DNA of 64,000 nucleotides, from positions 124,001 through 188,000 of the forward strand of contig JAJDDC010000102.1 in assembly GCA_029260515.1 (NCBI GenBank), given 5' to 3'. Positions 52,701-61,913 of the stretch are shown in pieces; the first letter of the stretch is position 1, and each line of letters opens with the position of its first letter. The notes below the pieces were generated by a model. That model made no database searches and was not told the origin of the DNA. It was given only the letters and a program-made list of their open reading frames with translations. This stretch comes from Phycisphaerales bacterium. Lineage in GTDB: Bacteria > Planctomycetota > Phycisphaerae > Phycisphaerales > UBA1924. The translations under genes and the position numbers were made by a program.

Positions 52701-52978
52701 GCATCGCCGACGTCCGCGTCCGCGTCGTCACGTTCGACAAGCGCTTCCAGGAGTCCAGCTCGACGACGGGCGCGTTCGAGATCCTCGCGGGCGACACCGG
52801 CGGCTGCCCCGCCGACCTCGCCGAGCCGTTCGGCCAGCTCGACTTCTCCGACGTCGTCGCCTTCCTCACCGCGTTCTCGGGCATGGAACCGGCAGCAGAT
52901 CTCGCGGCGCCTATCGGACAGTTCGACTTCTCCGACGTCGTCGCCTTCCTCGGCGCGTTCGGCGCAGGCTGCCCGTAA
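49784..52978 (+). CDS. Large secreted choice-of-anchor J/beta-helix protein with GC-type dockerin
   Basis: The 1064-residue protein has a signal peptide, a choice-of-anchor J (cleaved-adhesin-like) domain (about 27-205), a long right-handed beta-helix (about 220-680), two Ig/fibronectin-like segments (about 700-990) and the dockerin module (52805-52975). It is the longest member of the array and looks like an adhesin or carbohydrate-binding scaffold. No catalytic motif is seen. AAGGAC lies about nine bases before the ATG. Confidence 0.85.
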   Translation: MNRRTRTTIAAALAIPAMSAGALAQADFAESFENNGADQGAGPVNLVSQGWIFRNQCDPVNSSAWFDGNGFGGEPFDGDGYLAADGLATDMFGGDYSVWAILPEIPDQVAGDEFSLWVYGGGSATYSTFFEVRYAPSGSGTGSGPDDVGDFTEVLYAAEMPIATVGYQRVSAEVPGSGRLAFRFHADYLMTFAGRGANIAVDGLTVGPTPAAPCGVPIPDTGESVVWSATEGPYNVCQNLLIPEGGEVLIEAGAQVNFDPGTTLRVEGLLTAVGSESSPIRFTGSTSINDGLEVGADGQLDVSFGEVAVHVHAGGENAAAIFTDTDFIAGASIAGVPDIAVFERCDFTGSSELGSFGGLAGTIRIVDCAFSDGAGVRATGLLHLDNISSNGSGIVLASETVAHPVLLDNISVIGDQNNPGITLTGPNFLLGDNVSLSGNLYPIALEGSGAGLLWGSTLPATGNTNNEISVERFTPGPNREWANTGLPYIVQGEFPQNFGGSLRVEPGTNIKFGPGAGAFLIGSANVILQGTREQPIVLESIFPGPSRWFGLKWVDVFDAKARHTVFDGGEITVQSDGGVMDLINCTVQNSLEGTASVTGGLVNLLNSKIIDNNVGMVTTTSGRIEADGSISPSIFESNSVAIDYNNTNSTPFLRFNWWGDATGPTSPLNPGGTGDVVHDVHPAAFTPFLAAPPAQDDEHPIVDMEPTYWFANTDGKIILRWSSTDDDAVVAHRVEFADHDLPSEFTTVASLPGDATTYEFDVPSVAPNNLYTRPSSIRIVAIDSAGQESWDKSVLRIPYQEDWTVVPQEVSDPGAVHPHDNIDVCWAPGGNASVYVLLDGIRLSDSAGGSNTGCLPIGATLPYSSTDTARIVVLTTFGAGGRLNYSFSDYFSIRPDVRFGDAPPVINTTSPAAGQQYTGGGIIPVRWTASDDEALRSFTIQASYDGGRGWHSVARDLPADARAFDWRLPASTGIADVRVRVVTFDKRFQESSSTTGAFEILAGDTGGCPADLAEPFGQLDFSDVVAFLTAFSGMEPAADLAAPIGQFDFSDVVAFLGAFGAGCP

Positions 52979-53014
52979 CCCACCCAGACTCAAGCCACCC
53001 GCACGGAGCCGCAG

Positions 53015-54880
53015 ATGACCCGCAACACGAACTACAGCCTGCTCGCCCTCGTCGCGATCGCCGGCGCCGCACACGCCCAGCCGATCGTCGTCAACACACT
53101 CGAGGACGTCTACGACACGGGCACGGCGGCAACTGTCGCGGATCTGCCCGGCCCCGACGGCGTGATCTCGATGCGCGAGGCGACCTACGCCGCCAACAAC
53201 ACGCCCGGGCCACACACCATCGAGTTCGCCATCCCCACCGCCGAGTTCTACCTCGACACCGCCATAGCCCTGCTCCGACTCGAGGACGGCCCCTGGGTTT
53301 TCACCGCCGACGACATCACCATTGACTTCGCCTCCCAGGCCCAGAACATCGGGGACACGAACCCCGACGGGCCCGAGGTCGGGATCTACGGCTGGGAGGT
53401 CAACGGCTGGGGCCACCCCGCCCTCTACATCTACGGCGACAACTGCACCGTCAGGGGCCTGGGCAAAGTCTACTCCCGCGCCACCTCGATCCAGATCATC
53501 GGCAGCCACAACAAAGTAGTCGGCTGCAAGACCCTCGGCGTCGAGATCGACCAGGGCTGGCAGGGCCCGCCCGCAACATTCAACGTCGTCGGCGGGACCG
53601 AACCCGGGGACGCCAACGACCTCGGGTTCGTGGACATCCTCTCCTGGGCCGACGACAACACCGTCGTCGGCAACCGCGTTACGACGGTCCTCGTCGCGGG
53701 CAGCCCGTTCTCCACATTCCCCAAGCGCAACCGGATCGGCGGGCCCACCGAGGCCGAGCGGAACGTCATCAATGGCTTCGGCTCCCGCTCGGGCGAGGGC
53801 TTCCCCACCGGCCAGGGCGTCCTCGTGAACTTCGCCGAGGACACACTCATCCAGAACAACTACATCGGCGTGGACGAGACGGGCACGCAGCGCGTCGTCC
53901 AGATCGGCCCCTCAGGGATCGAGGTCCGTGACTCGATCGACACCACCATCCTGAACAATCTCATCGCAGGGATCTGGGTCGAGGGCAGCAACCACTCCGC
54001 CGGGCAGACCTTCGGCGCCGGGATCCGTGTCGGGGCCGTCAACCGCGACAACGAGGGCGTCGTCATCCACGGCAACACCATCGGCGCCGATCACACAGGC
54101 AAGAACCGCATCCAGACCCTCAACGGCATCATCGTCTCCCAGTCCACCGGGCTCTATTCCCCGCACGACACGAACATCGGCGGCACGGACCCCGCCCAGG
54201 CGAACCTCGTCGCCTTCTGCGACCGCGTCGGCGTCGCGATCGGACCACTGGTCGAGGACGCCACGATCTCGGGCAACTCCATCCACTCCAACGCCAGCCT
54301 CGGCATCGACCTCTCCACCTGGGCGGGCTACGACGGCGTAACCCCCAACGACCCGGGCGACTCCGACACGCAGGGCGGCAACGCCCTGCAGAACTTCCCC
54401 GTTCTCAGCTCCGCTACCTCCGCTGGCGGGCAGGTTCTCGTTTCTGGCACACTCGACTCGCACCCCTCCATGATGTACCGCATCGAGTTCTTCGCAAACA
54501 CCGATTGCGACCCCTCCGGTCACGGGCAGGGGCGCGACGTCCTCGGCTTCATCGATGTCACGACCGACGCCTCCGGGCTTGCCACGTTCGACGCCGTCCT
54601 GTCCGCCGCCGTCTCTCCCGGTCAGGTGATCACGACCACCGCGACCGACCTGCTCGCCGCCGCAACCAGCGAGTTCTCCGCGTGCGTGCCCGTCGTGCCC
54701 AGCGCGTGCCCCGCCGACCTGGCCGAGCCCCAGGGCCAGCTCGACTTCTCCGACGTCGTCGCCTTCCTCACGGCGTTCTCAAACATGGACCCCGCCGCCG
54801 ACTTCGCGACCCCGATCGGGCAGTTCGACTTCTCCGACGTCGTCGCATTCCTGACCGCCTTCGGCGCCGGCTGCCCGTAA
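53015..54880 (+). CDS. Secreted CSLREA/parallel beta-helix protein with GC-type dockerin
   Basis: The 621-residue protein has a signal peptide, a CSLREA-like start (VVNTLEDVYDTGTAATVADL ... VISMREATYAANN), a right-handed parallel beta-helix (for example GNSIHSNASLGIDLS) and the dockerin module (54707-54877). It is a paralogue of the product of 45461-47239 by domain order and motif, two genes of other folds lying between. GGAG precedes the ATG. The gap from the previous gene is 36 bases. Confidence 0.86.
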   Translation: MTRNTNYSLLALVAIAGAAHAQPIVVNTLEDVYDTGTAATVADLPGPDGVISMREATYAANNTPGPHTIEFAIPTAEFYLDTAIALLRLEDGPWVFTADDITIDFASQAQNIGDTNPDGPEVGIYGWEVNGWGHPALYIYGDNCTVRGLGKVYSRATSIQIIGSHNKVVGCKTLGVEIDQGWQGPPATFNVVGGTEPGDANDLGFVDILSWADDNTVVGNRVTTVLVAGSPFSTFPKRNRIGGPTEAERNVINGFGSRSGEGFPTGQGVLVNFAEDTLIQNNYIGVDETGTQRVVQIGPSGIEVRDSIDTTILNNLIAGIWVEGSNHSAGQTFGAGIRVGAVNRDNEGVVIHGNTIGADHTGKNRIQTLNGIIVSQSTGLYSPHDTNIGGTDPAQANLVAFCDRVGVAIGPLVEDATISGNSIHSNASLGIDLSTWAGYDGVTPNDPGDSDTQGGNALQNFPVLSSATSAGGQVLVSGTLDSHPSMMYRIEFFANTDCDPSGHGQGRDVLGFIDVTTDASGLATFDAVLSAAVSPGQVITTTATDLLAAATSEFSACVPVVPSACPADLAEPQGQLDFSDVVAFLTAFSNMDPAADFATPIGQFDFSDVVAFLTAFGAGCP

Positions 54881-54928
54881 CCACACCCCGCAGCAGACCC
54901 GTCCTCCGACCGCACCGAGGTACACAAG

Positions 54929-57505
54929 ATGAACCGCCCCACCACGATCACGATGCTCCTGTCCGCCGCCCTCTGCCCGCCCGTGCTCGCCCAGGACATC
55001 AACTTCGATCCCCCCGCCTCCTACTTCGTCCCCGACGACGGCTCCGGCGCCTCGCCCGGTTACGTCCGGGCCGGCGACATCGACGGCGACGGCGACATCG
55101 ACCTCATCACCGATTCCAACGGGCCCGGCAGCGACCCCACCACCGTCTTCTGGAACGACGGCGCCGGGAACTTCTCGATGGGCCCGCAGTTGCTCGCCGG
55201 CTGGGGCTTCGGCGATGTGGACCTCGGCGACATGGACTCCGACGGTGACCTCGACGTCCTCCGCTGCTCCTACTTCTCCAACGGCGTCTACTTCTTCCGC
55301 AACAACGGCGACGGCACGTTCGAACCCGGGATCTTCTACTCGGGCGGCGGCGGCTGCGTCTCAGTCCGCTTCGCCGACATCGACGGCGACAAGGACCTCG
55401 ACTTCATCACCGTCGACAAGTTCGGCGGACAGATCCGACCCTACCGCAACATCAATGGCCTGGGATTTACCTCCGTCGGTCTCTTCTCGTGCGGCGCTCA
55501 GCCCTACTCGATGGAGACACAGGACATGGACCTCGACGGCGACATCGACGTCGTCGTCGCAAACGAGGACGACGCCACACTCACCATCTGTTACAATGAC
55601 GGGACCGGCGCCTTCCCCAGCACATCCACCATCCCCGTCGGCGAGCGCCCCACCGGCCTCGCCATCGCCGACCTCGACGCCAACGGCCAGTGGGACCTCG
55701 TCAGCGCCGATTGGGGCCCGCTCTCCCCGATCAACAACACCGTCTCGATCATGCTCGCCGACGAGGACGGCCTGCCGACGCCGGCCTTCACCATCCCCGT
55801 CCAGGGACGCCCGGGCAGCGTCGCCGTCGAAGACATCGACTCCGACGGCGTCCTCGACATCATCGTCGCTTGCGAGGCCGACAGCTCGTTCGTCGTGCTC
55901 CGCGGCGTAGGCGACGGGTCCTTCGAAGACTACATCGCCTTCCCCGCCGGCTCAGGCTCACCCGGCTCGCTCGCGCTGGCCGATTTCGATGGCGACGCCG
56001 ACCCCGATGTCGCGACCGTCTCGGGCAACAACCTCGTCGTCTCCGCAAATATCTCGGGCACACCCATCGAGCCCCCGAGCTACCAGATCGCCTGGAATAC
56101 ACTCTACGACAACTTCTTCAACGAGGACATCCCGACCCACATCGCCACAGACAGCGCCGGGAACGTCATCGTTGGCGGTTCAACGTACTTCTCCGCCAAC
56201 GAGAACGACTTCCAGATCGTCAAGCTCGACCCCGACGGGAATGTCCTCTGGACCTATACCCACAACGGCGTCGGCGACCACTACGAGGTCATCGACACCA
56301 TGAAGCTCGACGCCGACGACAACATTGTCTTCACGGGCCAGTCCTACGGCCTCAACTTCAGCATCCAGTGGGCCACCATCAAACTCGACCCCAACGGGAA
56401 CGAGCTCTGGGTTCGTCGCTACGACGGCGGCAACCCCCAGGCCTCCCAGTACCCCCGCGGCATGAACATCTCATCCTCGGGCGAGGTCGTCGTCTGCGGC
56501 TGGGCCCGCGACCTCTCCTTCGAGACCGTCCACTTCTCCGTCGTCGCTTACGACGCCGCGGGGAACGAACTCTTCGACGCCCAGATCCCGGGTGTGACCG
56601 GCGTGGACGGCCAGGCCGAGGACATCGTCTTCGCCCCCGACGGCTCCATCTACGCCACCGGCAACGTCAACGACGACGACGAGTTCGGTGAGGAGATGTA
56701 CACCGTCAAACTCGGCCCGACGGGCCAGCTCCTCTGGGACGCCCGCCACGACGCGACCGATGACCAGTTCTTCAACGAGACCCTCGGCCGCGTTCTCCAC
56801 GCCGACTCCACCGGCGCCTACGTCCTCTACCGTGCCTCGGGCAGCCCGGGAAAGACCGCTCTGCTCAAGTACGACGACAACGGCGGCGTCCTGTGGGACA
56901 CGGCACTCGGCGCCGTCGGCACGCCGCTCCGCATCACCCCGCGCACCGACGGCTCGCTCATCGCCAGCTTCACCAACGGCTCCGGCGTCACCATCGCCGC
57001 CATCGACGCCTCGGGCGCGCTGCTCTGGGCCACCCCGACGGGCGGCTCCACCAACTCCTCCAACTACCCTGGGCACCTGACGATCACGCCCGATGGCTGG
57101 ATCGCCCTCATCGACCAGATGGGCACCGACATCGGCGTCCTCGTCTACAACCAGGACGGCGGGTTCGAGACCGACGCCCGCGTCGACTCTGGTTCCGCCA
57201 GCGACTCCCCGGTTGCAATCACGTCCACCGCGGACGGCGACCTGCTCGTCCTCGGGCAGGTCCAGCCCTCGATCCTCAACCGACGCGACTTCGCCGTATT
57301 CCGTCTCACACCCAACCAGGACGAGCCCGCCTGCGCCCCCGACCTCGCCGAGCCCGAGGGCCAGCTCGACTTCTCCGACATCGTCGCGTTCCTCACCGCA
57401 TTCTCCAACGCGGACCCGGCCGCCGACTTCGCCGAGCCCCTCGGCCAGTTTGATTTCTCCGACGTCGTCGAGTTCCTCAACCTCTTTGCCGCGGGCTGCC
57501 CGTAG
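54929..57505 (+). CDS. Secreted FG-GAP plus delta-60-type repeat protein with GC-type dockerin
   Basis: The 858-residue protein has a signal peptide, N-terminal FG-GAP/VCBS blades (DIDGDGDIDLITD and similar, about 40-370), a second propeller of delta-60/SBBP-like repeats (VKLDPDGNVLWTYTHNG, about 390-790) and the dockerin module (57332-57502). It ends the eight-gene array. GAGG precedes the ATG. Its first half is related to the product of 41619-42917. Confidence 0.86.
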   Translation: MNRPTTITMLLSAALCPPVLAQDINFDPPASYFVPDDGSGASPGYVRAGDIDGDGDIDLITDSNGPGSDPTTVFWNDGAGNFSMGPQLLAGWGFGDVDLGDMDSDGDLDVLRCSYFSNGVYFFRNNGDGTFEPGIFYSGGGGCVSVRFADIDGDKDLDFITVDKFGGQIRPYRNINGLGFTSVGLFSCGAQPYSMETQDMDLDGDIDVVVANEDDATLTICYNDGTGAFPSTSTIPVGERPTGLAIADLDANGQWDLVSADWGPLSPINNTVSIMLADEDGLPTPAFTIPVQGRPGSVAVEDIDSDGVLDIIVACEADSSFVVLRGVGDGSFEDYIAFPAGSGSPGSLALADFDGDADPDVATVSGNNLVVSANISGTPIEPPSYQIAWNTLYDNFFNEDIPTHIATDSAGNVIVGGSTYFSANENDFQIVKLDPDGNVLWTYTHNGVGDHYEVIDTMKLDADDNIVFTGQSYGLNFSIQWATIKLDPNGNELWVRRYDGGNPQASQYPRGMNISSSGEVVVCGWARDLSFETVHFSVVAYDAAGNELFDAQIPGVTGVDGQAEDIVFAPDGSIYATGNVNDDDEFGEEMYTVKLGPTGQLLWDARHDATDDQFFNETLGRVLHADSTGAYVLYRASGSPGKTALLKYDDNGGVLWDTALGAVGTPLRITPRTDGSLIASFTNGSGVTIAAIDASGALLWATPTGGSTNSSNYPGHLTITPDGWIALIDQMGTDIGVLVYNQDGGFETDARVDSGSASDSPVAITSTADGDLLVLGQVQPSILNRRDFAVFRLTPNQDEPACAPDLAEPEGQLDFSDIVAFLTAFSNADPAADFAEPLGQFDFSDVVEFLNLFAAGCP

Positions 57506-57677
57506 CACGACTCGGTGAGGCCGATCGATCGCGAGTGCGAGCCACTTCGCGGAGCCGCGCCGCAACGAGATAGCGCCGAGCGATGGCCGTGGATCCGAGG
57601 GCGCCCGGCTGGTTGCTCCGACGCGGAGTCAGCTACACTCGATCACGCGTGGGAACCCATGCCTGGGGGAGTGTGAT

Positions 57678-58844
57678 ATGGTGCGGACTTCCGGATCGAA
57701 TCAAGCGGGAAGCCTTGGGTACTTCTGCGTGTCCCGCACGAGCGGGCAGAAACGTAGCCGGGGTCGGCTCACTTGCGGGCGTATCCTGCTTGTCGCCTGC
57801 GTCGCGGCGTTGACCGGCTGCTCGCTGAGCGGGCCCACGTCGATCCGCACGAGCCGCACCAACTACAACGCCGCGATCGCCGAGACGTCGAGTGAACAGC
57901 TCCTGCTGAACCTGGTGCGCCTGCGCTACAGGGACGTGCCGCTGTTCCTGGAGGTTTCATCCGTGACGACGTCGTTCGAGATCGCGGCGGACGGCAGCGC
58001 GACCGCTTCAATCACGACGCCAGACATCGACCTACTCACGCTGCGTAGCGGGCTCCGATTCTCAGAGCGCCCATCGGTCACGTACCTGCCGCTGCAGGGC
58101 GAGCAGTTCGTCAGGAAACTGATGACACCTCTGGAGACGGAGACGCTGGCGCTGATGTACCACTCGGGGTGGTCGATCGAGCGGATCCTCAAGGTGTGCG
58201 TGCAGCGACTGGGCCCGCTGGAGAATGCGCCGCGCGCGTCCGGCCCGACGCCGCGATCGGCGCCAAAGTACGAGGGGTTCTTCGAGGCGACCGACCTGCT
58301 GCAGGTGCTCTGGCAGCGCGGTGACCTGGAGCTCGGACTCTCCGCGGAAGAGGGCAGCAGCGCGCTGGTCATCCGGTTCAACCACGATGCGTCCCGCTCG
58401 TCAGAGGTCCAGCGTCTCAAGGAGTTGCTGCAACTGCCGGCGGGGACAGAGCTGCGCGGCCTGACCGCGAGCCAGACGGAGATCACGGGCGAGGGTGTTG
58501 GCCTGGTCACGCGCTCGATCATGGCATCGATGTTCTTCCTGTCGCAGGGCGTGATCCCCCCGGACCGCGATGTCGAACTGGGCAACGTGACGCTGACGCT
58601 TGATGAGGCGGGCGCGCCCTTCGATTGGCTCCGCATCACGGGTGGCTTGATGCACATCGAGTCCGGATCGGCGGCGCCCGAGACGGCCTACGTAGCTGTG
58701 CGCTACCGGAAGACCTGGTTCTGGATCAGAGACAACGATCTGGATTCAAAGGCGACGTTCGCGCTGCTGGGACAACTGCTGGAGCTGCAGTCGGGTGGTG
58801 TCGAGGGGACCAAGCCGGTGCTGACACTGCCGATCGGCGTCTAG
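57678..58844 (+). CDS. Conserved lipoprotein of unknown function
   Basis: The 388-residue protein has a long basic N-terminus, a hydrophobic segment and the lipobox LTGC (Cys48). The body opens with RTSRTNYNAAIAETSSEQLLLNLVRLRYRD, a pattern I have met in uncharacterised lipoproteins of several Gram-negative groups. GGGGGAG lies seven bases before the ATG at 57678. It follows the dockerin array by 172 bases and may have its own promoter. Function unknown. Confidence 0.75.
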   Translation: MVRTSGSNQAGSLGYFCVSRTSGQKRSRGRLTCGRILLVACVAALTGCSLSGPTSIRTSRTNYNAAIAETSSEQLLLNLVRLRYRDVPLFLEVSSVTTSFEIAADGSATASITTPDIDLLTLRSGLRFSERPSVTYLPLQGEQFVRKLMTPLETETLALMYHSGWSIERILKVCVQRLGPLENAPRASGPTPRSAPKYEGFFEATDLLQVLWQRGDLELGLSAEEGSSALVIRFNHDASRSSEVQRLKELLQLPAGTELRGLTASQTEITGEGVGLVTRSIMASMFFLSQGVIPPDRDVELGNVTLTLDEAGAPFDWLRITGGLMHIESGSAAPETAYVAVRYRKTWFWIRDNDLDSKATFALLGQLLELQSGGVEGTKPVLTLPIGV

Positions 58845-58926
58845 CCGCGCGGACCCGGCGCATACGTTCGGTCTATGGGACTTCACCGATGTCTTCGCGC
58901 TTCGCTCGGCGTGTGGCACTGGCTGC

Positions 58927-58955
58927 CCGCAGCGCGACGAATCCCGTCGCGCGCT
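58927..58955. terminator. Strong hairpin between convergent genes
   Basis: An 11-bp arm (58927-58937) pairs with 58943-58955, with a two-base bulge. It lies between the convergent lipoprotein and VIT-vWA genes and could serve both. No T run is present. Confidence 0.35.
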
Positions 58956-59022
58956 GCTTGACCGATACTGCATGCGGATCGCCCGGAACCCGGCGTGCCG
59001 CCGACGAACCCGCGACGCGCCC

Positions 59023-61374
59023 TCAGCCGCCCCCGGCGCCAACCGTGGTCTCGTAGCGGACCCCCTCGGGAACCGGGACCGGGACCGCGACCGACGTCCC
59101 GTGATCGCCCTCGGTGACACGCGAGCTGTCCACCGCGACGAACGCCGTGAAGGGGGACATCAGCGCGTGCGTCAGGGCGATGCCCTCGATGGCCTCGGCG
59201 AGCTCTGCGGACCGAGCCTGATCCGCCGAGCGCAACGCCTGCTGCGAGAGCGACCGGATCTTCATGCGGGCCCAGGCCGTGTCGAGCCCGGCGATCTGCG
59301 CACCCGCGAGCCCCCCGGGCTCGCCGACCGCGACCTCGACCTCCGAGCCCCCGGCCCGCCCCGCGATGCCGATCCGGGACAACGACACGGCGTCGGCGCG
59401 CCCCTCGTACCGCGCGACCGCGACGACCGGGCGCCCGACGAACAAGTCGGGGATCCGGCTCGGGTAGACCTCGCCGACGTTGAGCGACCCGAAATCGAGC
59501 CGGATGTCCGTCAGGGCGGCGCACTCCACGCGGTCGAGGAACAGGTCCATCGCACGCGACGCGTCGTGCTCCAGGCCGACGTACGCGACGGCGCCGCGCC
59601 CCGCCGTCGCCATCCGGTCCATCAGGTGACGGTTCGGCGCGCTGCCCACGCCGAAGCTGAAGATCCGTGTGTCCCCCAGACGCTGCTCGATCTCGCGCAG
59701 GATCTGGTCCTCGTTGCCGATGAAGCCGTCGGTCAGGAACGCGACGAACCGCAGACGCTCGGGGTCGTGCGGGAAGTCGAGGGCGGTCTTGATCCCCTCG
59801 ATCATCATCGTCCCCCCACCGCTGCGGAGCGAGGCCAGGTACTTCTTGCCGCGTGCGATGTTCTCGGGGGTCGCCTCGAGCGGGGCGTGCCCGAGCGTTG
59901 ACGCGTTGTTCGAGAACCGGATGATCTGGAACGAGTCGCTCGGGCGTAGACGAGAGAGCGCACGCTCGACCGCCGCCTTCGCCTGCTCGAGCGGGCGCCC
60001 GTTCATACTCCCCGAGCAGTCGAGCACGAACACGAGCTCGAGGGGCGACTGGGGCAGCCCGGACAGGTCCGCCGGCGGCGTGAGCATCATCGCCAGGTAG
60101 CCCCCCTCGCCGTCCGCGTCAGGCTGCACGAGCATGCCCGGCTTGACCGCCTCGCCCGCGACCCGGTACCGGAGCACGAAGTCCTTGTTCGGGATCGCGT
60201 CGTCCGCGGCCAACCGGACCCGCGCCCTGCTCCCGCTCTCCTCGAGCAGCTCGAACCGGTGCGACCGCGACACGACCTCCTCGATCTCCACCCCCGCCTC
60301 GATCGACAGCTCGAGCCCGATGTCGTGCCCGGACCGCTCGTTCGGCGCCAGGTACTGGACCTCGACCTTCTGCCCCGTCGAGCCGGGCTTGCCACGCACC
60401 GCCGGCCCGATCCCCGCGCCCTGTGCCGCCTGCCAGGGCGGGTTGAACCGCGGGCCGACGACCATCGGAAAGACGAACTCGTACCAGCCGTCCGAGTAGC
60501 TCAGCGTGTTGAAGTATGTGATGTCCACGTCGATCCGCTTGCCCGGCTCGATGTTGGCGACGCGCTGCGTGAAGATGTTGGGACGCTCCTGCGTGAGCAG
60601 GCTGGCGACGTGCCCCTGGGCCCGGGCCTGGGCGTAGAGCCGCTCGGCCTCCTGACGCTTGCGGATGATCCCGCGGATCTGCCGCTCGCCGATGGTCATG
60701 ACGAACCCGTTGACGCCGGAGTTCTGCGGCAGCGGGAAGACGTAGACCGCCTCGATCTTCTCTTCGAACGGGTTGTGGAACCGCTGCTTGACGTTGACGC
60801 TGGCGACGAAGCCGCTGATCGACCCATCGACCTGGGTGTGCTCGAGCGGGACCGGGACGGGGTCGGTCTGGCCGGGGAGTCGGGTCATCAAGGCGCCCGA
60901 GCCGGGGATGTCGTCGTTGCCCGCCGCCTGCACCGATTCGGGCTCGCAGATGATCCAGATCTCGTCGGTGGGCGAGGCGTCGGGGAAGGTGAGCGTTGGT
61001 TGCGGTCGAGTTGAATCGCCGAGGCCGGCCTCCCCTCGGAGGTTCGATATCGTCTTGCTCGAGAATGCCGCCCGCTTGCGCAGTCCACTGCGTGTGAATC
61101 TCAAGCCGGCATCAGCCGAAGCAAACGGGTTTGTGATGCCGAGCGAGTTGGCCGTAGAGGACTGCAGCGCCGCGCCGAGGTCGAACTCTGGAGCGTCCGC
61201 GTACGCGGGCGAGTTCCACCCGAGACTGTTCTGCACACCCTCGACGGGCGCCGCATCAGCGGCGTGCTGCCCGCCCGGCGTCGCGCGGTACTGCGTTTCG
61301 CACGCCGTCATCAACAGTGACAGCATGAGTGCCGAGATAGCGAGCGCAAGAGCGATCCAGCGGGCTCTGTTCAT
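59023..61374 (-). CDS. VIT and vWA domain lipoprotein
   Basis: The 783-residue protein has a signal peptide with lipobox MTAC (Cys25), a low-complexity linker, a VIT domain (about 163-310) and a von Willebrand A domain (about 445-620) with an intact metal-site DCSGSMNG (D452, S454, S456) and later TDGF. VIT-vWA proteins bind partners through the metal site. The ATG overlaps the stop of the cohesin-like gene (ATGA). It is the last gene of the second ECF operon and the likely surface effector. Confidence 0.9.
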   Translation of the reverse strand: MNRARWIALALAISALMLSLLMTACETQYRATPGGQHAADAAPVEGVQNSLGWNSPAYADAPEFDLGAALQSSTANSLGITNPFASADAGLRFTRSGLRKRAAFSSKTISNLRGEAGLGDSTRPQPTLTFPDASPTDEIWIICEPESVQAAGNDDIPGSGALMTRLPGQTDPVPVPLEHTQVDGSISGFVASVNVKQRFHNPFEEKIEAVYVFPLPQNSGVNGFVMTIGERQIRGIIRKRQEAERLYAQARAQGHVASLLTQERPNIFTQRVANIEPGKRIDVDITYFNTLSYSDGWYEFVFPMVVGPRFNPPWQAAQGAGIGPAVRGKPGSTGQKVEVQYLAPNERSGHDIGLELSIEAGVEIEEVVSRSHRFELLEESGSRARVRLAADDAIPNKDFVLRYRVAGEAVKPGMLVQPDADGEGGYLAMMLTPPADLSGLPQSPLELVFVLDCSGSMNGRPLEQAKAAVERALSRLRPSDSFQIIRFSNNASTLGHAPLEATPENIARGKKYLASLRSGGGTMMIEGIKTALDFPHDPERLRFVAFLTDGFIGNEDQILREIEQRLGDTRIFSFGVGSAPNRHLMDRMATAGRGAVAYVGLEHDASRAMDLFLDRVECAALTDIRLDFGSLNVGEVYPSRIPDLFVGRPVVAVARYEGRADAVSLSRIGIAGRAGGSEVEVAVGEPGGLAGAQIAGLDTAWARMKIRSLSQQALRSADQARSAELAEAIEGIALTHALMSPFTAFVAVDSSRVTEGDHGTSVAVPVPVPEGVRYETTVGAGGG

Positions 61375-61913
61375 GGTGTCTGATCCTGTCCTTGCGGCGC
61401 GTCCTCACGCCGGTTTTCGGTTGCCTCGTCCTCGAAAGGAGCCACACGAACACCCGCCGCCAACCGATCGCCCGCGCGGGCGCCCGCGGCGATCAGCGTG
61501 ATGCCGTGATCGATCTCGGCCCCGGCCGGGACCGCCAGGTGCAGGCGTGCGACCCGGGTCTCGCCCGAGGGCAGGTCCGCAGCCGTCGTGTACGCCGCGA
61601 TGATGATCCGCCCGCCGCCGGCCAGCGCCGCCGGGTCGTAGTGCGGGGCGACGGCGTACGCAGGGTGTGAACCGCCCTCGACGCCGACGAGCGTGACGGC
61701 GCCCCCGCCCGCGGCCGCCCCCTCGTACTCGATCTGCCACGCCGCCAGCTCGTTGTTCCCCGCATCGACGAACACGTCGAGCGCGATAAACCCGAGAGCC
61801 GGCGCCGGCGCGTGCTGCAGGATGTCACCGAGATCGATTCCCTCGGGCTGGGGAGCCGTGGCGCCCAGGCACAGGGCCGCGAGGGCCACGATGGCGAGCG
61901 TGATCCGCCTCAC
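61371..61913 (-). CDS. Secreted protein with cohesin-like pattern
   Basis: The 180-residue protein has a signal peptide (cut near residue 20) and one beta-rich domain (about 40-160). The order FIALDVFVDAGNNELAAWQIEYEG, LVGVEGG, HYDPAAL, RIIIAAYTT and RVARLHLAVP resembles cohesin domains (self-facing beta-strands, the YDPAAL turn, late strands). It has no anchor; an acidic Gln/Glu-rich tail follows. GTG at 61913 overlaps the stop of the membrane dockerin gene by four bases (GTGA). Cohesin identity is inferred from pattern, not established. Confidence 0.6.
   Translation of the reverse strand: MRRITLAIVALAALCLGATAPQPEGIDLGDILQHAPAPALGFIALDVFVDAGNNELAAWQIEYEGAAAGGGAVTLVGVEGGSHPAYAVAPHYDPAALAGGGRIIIAAYTTAADLPSGETRVARLHLAVPAGAEIDHGITLIAAGARAGDRLAAGVRVAPFEDEATENRREDAPQGQDQTP

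Noticed and set aside
49667-53509. Open frame of 1280 codons on the minus strand
   Set aside because: It is antisense to the anchor J/beta-helix gene and neighbours; composition mirrors the Asp-rich coding strand.
54929-57505. Calcium-binding EF-hand protein, because of repeated DxDxDG loops
   Set aside because: The loops are spaced as FG-GAP/VCBS propeller blades, not paired EF-hands.
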